Assembly: GCA_017304275.1 (NCBI GenBank)
Contig: JAFKKW010000369.1
Coordinates: forward strand, 1 to 10,040
DNA from: Hyphomicrobiales bacterium
GTDB lineage: Bacteria > Pseudomonadota > Alphaproteobacteria > Rhizobiales > Hyphomicrobiaceae
DNA length: 10,040 bases
Direction: 5' to 3'
Shown: positions 1 through 6,183 of the stretch, in pieces
How the letters are laid out: each line of letters begins with the position of its first letter
Numbering within the stretch: position 1 is the first letter of the stretch
Position numbers and translations under genes: made by a program
The notes under the pieces: generated by a model
Told to the model about the DNA's origin: nothing
The model's database searches: none
The model's input: only the letters and a program-made list of their open reading frames with translations

Positions 1-2
1 GG

Positions 3-134
3 GAGGGCATGCACGGCATTTCCGCACTCTCGTCCGCGGACAAGCTTTCCATCATCGCCGCCGATGATGCCGGCGCGCTGATGAGCAATCTCGTCAGCAC
101 CTATCTCGACGGGTTCGAGACGGCTCGCCGCTAG
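3..134 (+). CDS. C-terminal fragment of an unidentified protein, cut by the window edge
   Basis: An open frame enters from the left edge and stops at TAG (132-134). The 43 readable residues end with LVSTYLDGFETARR and include an acidic stretch, AADDAG. The composition (small residues, Ala, Leu, Asp, no low-complexity run) and the GC-rich third positions look like real coding sequence and the C-terminal helix of a soluble protein. I do not recognise the family. The stop lies 10 bases from the stop of the convergent hydrolase gene, which is a normal tail-to-tail junction and supports a genuine gene end here. An in-frame ATG at position 9 is unlikely to be the true start, because the frame continues open to the edge. 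Confidence 0.5.
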   Translation, partial: EGMHGISALSSADKLSIIAADDAGALMSNLVSTYLDGFETARR

Positions 135-144
135 CCCGCTGCTG

Positions 145-963
145 CTATTTCGATGCAGGCGCGGCGGTGGGAGCCGGAGCCGGTATGGTTCCGGTGGTGA
201 TGGGACTTGCCCCAGGCGCGGTGTCGGTGGCCACGCGGCTCGAGACCTTTACAAGCCCGAACCACCGCTCCTGCGGCAGCAGCCGATCGTTGAGGCCGGC
301 CCACATATCGCGCGAGGAGAGGCCTGTCACGAAGGCTGTGGGCGACGGCGCCAGCCAAATCGCCAGGGCGAGGGCGCACGCCATTCCGGCGGTGGCATAG
401 GGGTGGCGGCGATCGAAGGCTTTGAGAGCGGTTCCGAACGAATTCTTGAGCCGCCTGTCCTCCACGTCGACGGCGTAAATCTCGTCGAGCGTGAGGTGCA
501 CGAGGAAGCCGATGAACATGAAGCCGCCTGCCAGCCAGGCGACCCCCGCGTGGCGATCCAGGACATTGCCGAAGACGACGGCGGTCGCTGCCGCGGAGAA
601 GAGCCCGGCGAGGATCGAGTGCCACGTGCCGCGATGGACGGCGAGATTGTGAAAGATGGCGTGGAGCCCGTACCGGACCAGGCCCAGCGTGCCGAGCCAA
701 AGGAGCCACAACTCGGCGATGGAATAGCGGTCGGCGACGGTGAAGAGCACGGCAAACGAGAAGAAGATCGCCAATCCCGAGAACATGGCACGGCTCGGGC
801 GGCTTTCCTTGAGATCGATATCGGGCAGGACCGAGCCCAGAACGCCGGCCATGGTGACCGGGATCAGGTTCTCCGGCGCGATGACGTTCGCGGCGAGGGT
901 AAGCGTCGCGAGAGAGCCTGAGACGATCGTGCCGACGGCGATATGTGTCGTGAAGTTGGCCAT
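145..963 (-). CDS. YdjM/DUF457-type membrane-bound metal-dependent hydrolase
   Basis: This 272-residue integral membrane protein matches the YdjM-like (DUF457) family of predicted metal-dependent hydrolases; the physiological substrate of the family is not established. Conserved metal-ligand motifs are visible in order: His7 in FTTHIAVG, PDID at 47-50, HRGTWHS at 110-116 and HLTLDE at 156-161. Hydrophobic segments lie near 8-28, 60-77, 84-105, 117-133, 142-158 and 190-205. The tail after residue 248 is rich in Pro, Ala and Thr and looks disordered. ATG at 963 is preferred over an in-frame ATG 20 codons upstream because AGGGAGGG sits just before it and the motif-bearing family N-terminus begins there. 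E. coli YdjM is LexA-regulated; I looked for a GTTC-N7-GTTC box upstream and did not find one. The gene is divergent from the cation exporter. Confidence 0.85.
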   Translation of the reverse strand: MANFTTHIAVGTIVSGSLATLTLAANVIAPENLIPVTMAGVLGSVLPDIDLKESRPSRAMFSGLAIFFSFAVLFTVADRYSIAELWLLWLGTLGLVRYGLHAIFHNLAVHRGTWHSILAGLFSAAATAVVFGNVLDRHAGVAWLAGGFMFIGFLVHLTLDEIYAVDVEDRRLKNSFGTALKAFDRRHPYATAGMACALALAIWLAPSPTAFVTGLSSRDMWAGLNDRLLPQERWFGLVKVSSRVATDTAPGASPITTGTIPAPAPTAAPASK

Positions 964-1211
964 GCGCGAAGCCCTCCCTGATCCGAGGCAAAGCGCCGTC
1001 GTGTCGCGGCGTGGCGCCCGCACCGTTCTTCGGACCAGATTCTCTTGCCTCGCGGGAGGCTTGCCGGGACAATCCGTGTGGATAACGATTGCTGCACGGC
1101 GCGTGTGCGCGCGGAGTGGTCACATGCCGTAAGGGGTGGCGCTTTCGATCCATCTCTGGCAGGACATCGCCGGGCGGGGCGCCGTTCGGCGGTGCTCGCG
1201 CGCGTTCCTCA

Positions 1212-2153
1212 ATGGCCAGGTCCCGAACGTTGTCCTCTCCGTCGCCAGATCTCCGGACGACTCGGATGCTTCACCTTCTCGGTGCGGGCAGCATCGTCGT
1301 CGCGCTCGCCATCATGGCCTTGAAATATTGGGCCTTCCTCGTAACGGGTAGCGTCGCGCTCTATTCGGATGCGCTCGAAAGCATCGTCAATCTGGTGGCG
1401 GCCGTCGCGGCGCTTCTCGCTATCAACTTCAGCTCGCGGCCCGCGGATCGGAACCATCCGTTCGGGCATCACAAGGCCGAGTACCTGTCGGCGGTGCTCG
1501 AGGGTTCGCTGATCGTCGTCGCCGCGCTGTTGATCTTCCGGGAAGCCTACGACGCCTTCGTTACGCCGCGCACGATCGAGGACTTCGGGCTCGGCATGGC
1601 CATCAGCGCCGCTGCAACCGCGCTCAACGGAGGCTGGTCGGCGCTTCTGATCCGCCGCGGCCGTGCGCTCAGATCACCGGCGCTGGTGGCGGATGGCTGG
1701 CACCTTCTTACCGACGTGATGACATCAGTCGGTGTGATCGCGGGGCTGGTTCTCGCGGCCGTCACCGGGCTTACGGTGCTCGATCCGACGCTCGCGGTGG
1801 CGGTCGCATGCTACATTCTTTGGAGCGGCTCGAAGATCGTCCTCTCGTCGATGAGCGGTCTGCTCGACGAGGCCGCCGACGCCGACATCCAGGCGCGCAT
1901 TCGTGCCGCGATCCAGCGGAGCGGCGATGGCGCGCTCGAAGCACACGACGTGCGCACGCGCCAAGCGGGCCGCGCCATCTTCATCGAATTCCATCTCGTG
2001 GTGCCGGGGACCATGACGGTCAACGAAGCGCATGGGATCTGCGACAGGCTCGAGGACGCGCTGGAGGCGGAGATCGAGGGCTCCGAGGTCGTCATTCATG
2101 TCGAGCCTGAGTATAAGGCCAAGAACCGTTCGACGGGCGCAATTCCTCTTTAG
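1212..2153 (+). CDS. Cation diffusion facilitator (FieF-like) divalent metal exporter
   Basis: This 313-residue inner-membrane CDF transporter probably exports Zn, Fe or a related divalent metal by proton antiport. The membrane part (about 20-215) starts with the segment containing TGSVALYSDALESIVN (45-60). Aligned to E. coli FieF with a constant offset of 11, the site B ligands are kept (Asp79, His82, His86 in PADRNHPFGHHKAE), as are His164 and Asp168 of site A (HLLTD). The other two site A positions are Glu56 and Asn60 instead of Asp and Asp. The cytoplasmic dimer domain (about 218-300) keeps His245, His261, His274 and His296, with Glu298 at the FieF Asp285 position. ATG at 1212 gives a short lead before the first helix but has no clear Shine-Dalgarno sequence; ATG at 1266 is the alternative, and a longer frame back to 1089 seems unlikely. 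No metalloregulator gene is adjacent. Confidence 0.9.
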   Translation: MARSRTLSSPSPDLRTTRMLHLLGAGSIVVALAIMALKYWAFLVTGSVALYSDALESIVNLVAAVAALLAINFSSRPADRNHPFGHHKAEYLSAVLEGSLIVVAALLIFREAYDAFVTPRTIEDFGLGMAISAAATALNGGWSALLIRRGRALRSPALVADGWHLLTDVMTSVGVIAGLVLAAVTGLTVLDPTLAVAVACYILWSGSKIVLSSMSGLLDEAADADIQARIRAAIQRSGDGALEAHDVRTRQAGRAIFIEFHLVVPGTMTVNEAHGICDRLEDALEAEIEGSEVVIHVEPEYKAKNRSTGAIPL

Positions 2154-2190
2154 AGCGCGATCCGTTCCGATCGATTGCGGTCGCGCTCTA
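2151..2190 (+). terminator. Perfect 10-bp inverted repeat at the end of the CDF gene, possible terminator
   Basis: TAGAGCGCGA (2151-2160) is exactly complementary to TCGCGCTCTA (2181-2190). Inside it, CCG and CGG extend the stem past one bulged T. The left arm contains the TAG stop of the CDF gene. No T-run follows, so this is at best a non-canonical intrinsic terminator. It may equally be only a part of the repeat that continues to 2247. Confidence 0.4.
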
Positions 2191-2247
2191 TGCCTTTGAT
2201 CAGGCCGACGATTCACGTTCGGACCGATGGCATCCGAAACGATCGTG
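2151..2247. repeat. Probable interspersed palindromic (REP/BIME-like) intergenic repeat
   Basis: Two hairpin units stand side by side. The first has arms at 2151-2160 and 2181-2190. The second has TTCGGA (2218-2223) pairing with TCCGAA (2233-2238), with CACG (2214-2217) and CGTG (2244-2247) able to pair outside after a short internal loop. The order (an AGAGCGCGATCCG-type unit, a T-rich spacer, then a second palindrome ending in GATCGTGC) resembles the paired palindromic repeats scattered between genes in Rhizobiales. That resemblance is from memory and was not searched. Only one copy is present in this window. Confidence 0.45.
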
Positions 2248-2536
2248 CCCGACAGGCTCTTGTGTTCCGCAGGGAACAGCTTGCGGCGGCTCTGCGTGGT
2301 GCTTTCGATGCTGGCGTCTTACCGCGCGCCGTCGCTCCGGAAAGAGCGTGGCGACTGCGCGTTGCATGAGACCCTGTTTGGCAAAACCGGTGACCGACGC
2401 TTAACGTTGCCATGGACTGCGGTCGTTGCCGGTCTAGGGATACGATCAGCGGTCTGCTATATTCAAGGAATTCTTGGGTCGCGCCGCTTCTCCAGGGTTC
2501 TGCACCCGGCGAAGACCCCGATGAAGGATGGCTGAC
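2154..2536. other. Intergenic region between the CDF exporter and FecR-domain genes
   Basis: This 383-base stretch holds the palindromic repeat at its left end and a promoter for the FecR gene at 2436-2463. The part from about 2248 to 2435 shows no convincing gene: frames open on both strands there have poor composition, overlap the repeat or the promoter, and lack ribosome binding sites. I see no tRNA or riboswitch-like structure. Confidence 0.5.
2436..2463 (+). promoter_or_regulatory. Sigma70-like promoter for the FecR-domain gene
   Basis: TTGCCG (2436-2441) and TATATT (2458-2463) are separated by 16 bases and lie about 75 bases before the chosen start codon. The -10 box matches the consensus at five of six positions, in DNA that is otherwise GC-rich. 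Transcription would begin near 2470. Confidence 0.5.
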
Positions 2537-3538
2537 ATGAAATCGCCTTCGGCTCTTCCGGCTTTCGCCGCGCTGCCAACGCTCTTATACTCCGGTCTGC
2601 TCATACTCTCCGCGTCGAGCCTCCAGGCGGCGCCTCGAGACCCGATCGGCTCGGCGCTGGTCGTCGTCAATCTGGTTACGGCCGAGTACAACCGGGATAC
2701 TCGCACGCTGCAGAACGGCGACCGAGTGCACCAGGATGAGATGATCGAGGTCGGCAACGACGCATCGAGCGAGCTCAAGCTCGACGACGACACCAAGCTG
2801 GCACTCGGCCCGGGATCGAACCTCAAGCTCGACAAGTTCGTGTACGATCCGGAGAAAACCAAGGGCTCGATCGTTCTCGACCTTGTCAAAGGCACGTTCC
2901 GGTTCATGACGGGCGTCGCCGAGAAGCCGACTTACGTCATCAAGACGCCGTCCGCCGCGATCACGGTGCGTGGCACCATCTTCGACGTCTTCGTGCAGGA
3001 GAACGGCCCGTCGTGGCTGCTGCTGATCGAAGGCGCGGTGCGGGTCTGCAACGAGCGAGGAACGCAGTGCCGGGATCTCACCGAGCCGGGCAAGCTGATC
3101 CGCATCTCGAACGACGGCAACGTTGCCCCGCCGACCAAATGGGCGTCGCTGGAGGGGAAGAACGACAAGCCTTTCGACGACGCATTTCCATTTGTCGGCA
3201 AGCCGCCGAGCATCGATCCGACGCCGGTCCTGACGCGGGACATCATCATTCTCGGGAACCTTCCCGACGACGACAAGCCGAAGGAGGTCGAGAAGCCGAA
3301 GAAGCGCACGGAGACGACGCGGCCGACCAAAAAGAAGACAAAGAAGACAGAAAAGACAGAAAAGACCAAGCCCAAGAAGAAGCGCACGGCTTCGAGCAAG
3401 GATGATGACGCGGTTTCGCGCGGCGTCGGTACGGCAATCGGAATTGGGATCGGCCTCGGGATCGGCAAGATCGGCGGCGGTGGCGGCGGACGGCACCACG
3501 GCGGCGGCGGATCGACCGGAGGCCGGCAGAGGTACTAA
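2537..3538 (+). CDS. Secreted FecR-domain protein with Lys-rich linker and glycine-zipper tail
   Basis: This 333-residue protein has four parts. Residues 1-31 are a Sec signal peptide with predicted cleavage near SLQA/AP. Residues about 55-172 form a FecR domain: NGDRV at 60-64, SSELKLDDDTKLALGPGS at 78-94, LDLVKGTFRF at 114-123, TPSAAITVRGTIFDV at 137-151 and LIEGAVRV at 163-170. Residues 247-288 are a Lys/Thr/Glu-rich, low-complexity linker. Residues 296-333 are a GxGxG-type hydrophobic stretch followed by a Gly/His tail. Cys171 and Cys178 could form a disulphide. ATG 2537 is chosen because AAGGA lies 8 bases before it and Lys2 suits a signal peptide; ATG 2528 would add three residues and lacks such a site. 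Unlike classical FecR it has no N-terminal cytoplasmic anti-sigma part and no neighbouring ECF sigma factor or TonB receptor. A periplasmic or envelope scaffold or sensor role is inferred. Its stop overlaps that of the convergent cyclase gene. Confidence 0.85.
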   Translation: MKSPSALPAFAALPTLLYSGLLILSASSLQAAPRDPIGSALVVVNLVTAEYNRDTRTLQNGDRVHQDEMIEVGNDASSELKLDDDTKLALGPGSNLKLDKFVYDPEKTKGSIVLDLVKGTFRFMTGVAEKPTYVIKTPSAAITVRGTIFDVFVQENGPSWLLLIEGAVRVCNERGTQCRDLTEPGKLIRISNDGNVAPPTKWASLEGKNDKPFDDAFPFVGKPPSIDPTPVLTRDIIILGNLPDDDKPKEVEKPKKRTETTRPTKKKTKKTEKTEKTKPKKKRTASSKDDDAVSRGVGTAIGIGIGLGIGKIGGGGGGRHHGGGGSTGGRQRY

Positions 3539-5724
3539 TCGTTGGTCCGGCTGATGCCAGCAGCGTAGTAGTCGAGGAGGCCATCGAGCGGTAGCGCGGT
3601 CAGTTCGCGCGCGGCCGTGCGGCACGCATCGATCTCGGTCGCGGCTGCCTTCCAGTTCTTGTCGTTCAGCGCGGACTGCAATGCAGCGTAGTGTTTGGAC
3701 AGCGTCGCAAATCCGGGTGCGGTTGCGACGGCTTCATCGCCGATGAGTGCGAACAGGCGCTCGGGGCGCTCCTTTCCGCGCAGGCGGGCGGCGGTTTCGA
3801 TCTCGAGAAATGCAAAACCCGCGGCTTCTTTGGCCGTTCGCTCCCCGGCGATGATGGGGGCGCCGTAGATCTTGGTCGTGTCCTCGATGCGGGACGCGAC
3901 GTTGACCGCGTCTCCGAGCACCGAATAGTCGAAGCGCTGGGGCGATCCGACGTTGCCGACGCAGCACGGACCGGTGTTGAGGCCGATGCCGATGCGGATC
4001 GGCCGATGCGGTTCGCCGGCTGCCGCCTTCTGAGCCGCATCCTCGCGGTTCAAGCGGTCCATCTCGGCCTGCATGGCGAGCGCTGCGCGGCACGCGCTGG
4101 CCGCATGTGCAGGCTCGAGGATCGGCGCGTTCCAGAACGCCATCACCGCGTCGCCCATGAACTTGTCGATGGTGCCGCGGTGATCGAGGATGGTCTCGGA
4201 GAGCGGCGTAAAGAGCCGGTTGACGAACCGGATCAGCGTCTCGGCGTCCATGCCCTCGGAGAGGCGCGAAAAGCCGCGCACGTCGGCGAATAGCAGCGTG
4301 ACGTCGCGCGTCTCGCCGCCGAGCTTCAAGCGTGACGGGTCGGCGGCCAGCTCCTCGACCAGCGGGGCTGCGAGGTAGTGGCCGAAGGCGCGCTTGACGC
4401 GGATGCGGTCGGTCTCGGTCTTGATGAAGGACAGCAGCGAGCCAGCGAGATAGACCGCGAGCACGGACAGCGCCGGATAGACGGGATCGAAGAGGAGGCC
4501 GGCCTTCGCGAAAGCGATCCATGACCCGGCGCTTACGCTCGCGATGGCGACCGCGCCGATGGCGGCGGCCATGAGCGGGCCCGAGCGGCGGATCAGTCCC
4601 GCGACGAGAGCGCCGGCGGCGAGGAGAAACAGGATCTCGGCGCCGGTGGCGAGGGCAGGGCGGATCAGGTGCTCGCCGGACAACATCTGCTCGATGGCCT
4701 GCGCGTGAACCTCGACGCCGGGCACGGAGGCCGCGAGCGGTGTCGCCCGGAGATCGAGAAGGCCCGTGGCGCTGGCGCCGATCAAGATATGCCGGCCGGC
4801 GAAATCCTTTGGATCAAACGTTCCGTCGAGAATTTTGTGGGCGGACACGGAACGTCGCGGATCGTGGCGCGCGAAGTTGAGCCAGAGCTGGCCGTCGCCT
4901 GCGGTCGGCAGAACGATGTCGCCGACGCGGACCGTCTCGACACCGGTCTGCTGGCCGAAGGCGCGCACGCCGCTGCCGCCGGACGCGCGGACGAAAGCGG
5001 TCGTCTCGCCCATGCCGGTGCGCAGCGCCTCGAGCGAGAGGGTCGGGACGAGCGTGTCGTGCAACGAGACAAGCAGCGGGACCTGGCGCACGATCTGGTC
5101 GGCGGCGGGCAGCCAGTTCACGGCGCCGTTGGCGGCGGATGCCTCCGCGAGCACGGGCAAGGGCTCGATGGCGCCCGCAAACGCCGGCACGAACAGACGC
5201 GGATCGTCGCCCGCAATCGCAAAGCTCGCCTTGGGCGGGCGGGGCTTGCGCGCGCTCGATGCGTCGCCGGCGATGCCGAGCACGACCGGTATTCGCGTCA
5301 TGGCGCGGGCGAGGACGGCGTCGTTCGACGGCAGGGTTGCGAGCTCCGCCACGATGGGGGCGAGCTCGCTGCGGAGGTGGACTTGCCGGGAGAGGGATTC
5401 GGGTGACAGCCGGTCTGGCTCGGCGAGGATGAGATCGATGGCGACGGTCTTTGCGCCTGCGTCGGCGAGGCGCTCGATGATGCGGGCCAGCTCCGAGCGT
5501 GGCCAGGGCCATTGGCCGACTTTCGCGAGGGATGCTTCGTCGATGTCGACGATGCGGACCGGGAAGGACGGGTCCGCCTCGCGCGGCTTTAGGTTGAGGT
5601 AGCTGTCGAAGATGGAGAGGCGCAGGCGTGCGACGGGACTCGGGTCGAAGATGCGCAATGCCAATGCCAGGGCCAGGACGGCGGCGGTGACGACGAGATG
5701 CAGCGGGGGGCGGATGAAGGTCAT
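3535..5724 (-). CDS. CHASE2-domain class III adenylate cyclase, membrane-bound
   Basis: This 729-residue protein most likely makes cyclic AMP in response to an extracytoplasmic signal. An N-terminal membrane helix (about 8-24) leads to a periplasmic CHASE2 sensor (about 30-350, including RIVDIDEASLAKVGQWPWPR at 57-76 and AGRHILIGASATGLLDLRATP at its C-terminal end). Three helices follow (about 361-378, 386-405, 411-432), then the catalytic domain (about 473-650). Metal-binding Asp481 (FADVRGFS) and Asp525 (KFMGDAV), substrate-specifying Lys521, and transition-state Asn608 and Arg612 (GDAVNVASR) are all present. Ser601 occupies the second specificity position, in place of Asp. The Lys favours ATP as substrate. 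A short helical tail (about 670-729) follows. ATG 5724 is taken as start although its ribosome site is weak; a TTG at 5787 would add 21 residues. The gene converges with the FecR gene (4-base stop overlap) and diverges from the TfoX-like gene. Confidence 0.9.
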   Translation of the reverse strand: MTFIRPPLHLVVTAAVLALALALRIFDPSPVARLRLSIFDSYLNLKPREADPSFPVRIVDIDEASLAKVGQWPWPRSELARIIERLADAGAKTVAIDLILAEPDRLSPESLSRQVHLRSELAPIVAELATLPSNDAVLARAMTRIPVVLGIAGDASSARKPRPPKASFAIAGDDPRLFVPAFAGAIEPLPVLAEASAANGAVNWLPAADQIVRQVPLLVSLHDTLVPTLSLEALRTGMGETTAFVRASGGSGVRAFGQQTGVETVRVGDIVLPTAGDGQLWLNFARHDPRRSVSAHKILDGTFDPKDFAGRHILIGASATGLLDLRATPLAASVPGVEVHAQAIEQMLSGEHLIRPALATGAEILFLLAAGALVAGLIRRSGPLMAAAIGAVAIASVSAGSWIAFAKAGLLFDPVYPALSVLAVYLAGSLLSFIKTETDRIRVKRAFGHYLAAPLVEELAADPSRLKLGGETRDVTLLFADVRGFSRLSEGMDAETLIRFVNRLFTPLSETILDHRGTIDKFMGDAVMAFWNAPILEPAHAASACRAALAMQAEMDRLNREDAAQKAAAGEPHRPIRIGIGLNTGPCCVGNVGSPQRFDYSVLGDAVNVASRIEDTTKIYGAPIIAGERTAKEAAGFAFLEIETAARLRGKERPERLFALIGDEAVATAPGFATLSKHYAALQSALNDKNWKAAATEIDACRTAARELTALPLDGLLDYYAAGISRTND

Positions 5725-5789
5725 GACGTTGTTGCTCAGCTGCTCGCCGTCGAAGGCGAAGCTAGCCTTGGCTCCGGCGGTGAGCAAGG

Positions 5790-5819
5790 ATGCTCAGGAG
5801 CGCAATGGGTGAGGGTCAA
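5790..5819 (-). promoter_or_regulatory. Weak candidate promoter for the cyclase gene
   Basis: Read on the minus strand, TTGACC (5819-5814) is followed after 18 bases by GAGCAT (5795-5790). The -35 box is good and the -10 box poor. If used, transcription would start just inside or after the TTG at 5787, which would favour ATG 5724 as the true start of the cyclase. It overlaps the ribosome binding region of the divergent TfoX-like gene. Confidence 0.25.
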
Positions 5820-5825
5820 TCGAAC

Positions 5826-6161
5826 ATGGCTTTCGACGAGGCATTGGCCGCTCGTTTGCGGAGGATACTTGCCGCTCGCACGGGTATCACCGAACGGAAG
5901 ATGATGGGCGGGCTTTGCTTCATGGTCGGCGAGCATATGTGCTGCGGTGTCCTCGGATCAGCTCTCATGGTTCGCGTTGGACGGGATGCGCAGGGTGAGG
6001 TGCTCCGGATACCTCACGTCCGGAAAATGGAAATGTCGGGCCGGCAGGTGTCCGGCTTCATCCTCGTGGACGCGGCCGGCCTGCGCTCCGATGCTGCGAT
6101 TTCGAAATGGATCGAGCGCGGAATCGCGTTCGCGTCGACGCTGGCGCCCAAACGTCGCTGA
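5826..6161 (+). CDS. TfoX N-terminal domain protein (RNA methyltransferase/competence-regulator-like fold)
   Basis: This 111-residue soluble protein consists of a single TfoX_N domain. The family signature appears as ITERKMMGGLCFMV (21-34), a GVLGSALMVRVG segment (41-52), and MSGRQVSGFILVD (70-82), followed by a C-terminal helix (about 88-103) where family members usually have W and E residues (SKWIERGI). Stand-alone TfoX_N proteins are common in Alphaproteobacteria and have no established function; the name comes from the competence regulator TfoX, which also carries a C-terminal domain missing here. ATG 5826 fits the family start (MAFDEALA) and has GAGGG 10 bases upstream. In-frame ATGs at 5805 (with AGGAG close before it) and 5790 are alternatives. 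It stands alone, divergent from the cyclase and convergent with the membrane-protein gene 22 bases away. Confidence 0.85.
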   Translation: MAFDEALAARLRRILAARTGITERKMMGGLCFMVGEHMCCGVLGSALMVRVGRDAQGEVLRIPHVRKMEMSGRQVSGFILVDAAGLRSDAAISKWIERGIAFASTLAPKRR

Positions 6162-6183
6162 GCGTTCGGTCCAGCCGGAAGAC

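Noticed and set aside
403..921. 172-codon open frame on the + strand, opposite the DUF457 hydrolase
   Set aside because: It is the antisense shadow of a gene with clear motifs, and its product is an acidic, repetitive composition (many E, D, R, G) typical of reverse-frame reading of GC-rich coding DNA.
1061..1086. Possible promoter TTGCCG...GATAAC for the CDF gene
   Set aside because: The spacer is only 14 bases and the -10 match weak; not convincing.
964..1088. LexA box (GTTC-N7-GTTC) upstream of the YdjM-like gene
   Set aside because: A GTTC occurs near 1024 but the matching half-site at the required distance is absent, so SOS control is not supported.
2227..2535. 102-codon open frame on the + strand before the FecR gene
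   Set aside because: It begins inside the palindromic repeat, spans the promoter and overlaps the FecR ribosome site. No domain or coding bias supports it.
3326..3382. A-rich purine tract that might be a short tandem repeat or frameshift hotspot
   Set aside because: The frame continues cleanly through it to the expected Gly-rich tail and stop, the units are imperfect, and no homopolymer long enough to suggest slippage is present.
2585..3625. 346-codon open frame on the - strand opposite the FecR gene
   Set aside because: Antisense shadow rich in Arg and Leu; the FecR frame has the signal peptide, domain motifs and ribosome site.
4669..5406. 245-codon open frame on the + strand inside the cyclase gene
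   Set aside because: Fully antisense to the CHASE2 domain, low-complexity R/G/A/E composition, no ribosome site. Only the opposite strand shows family motifs.
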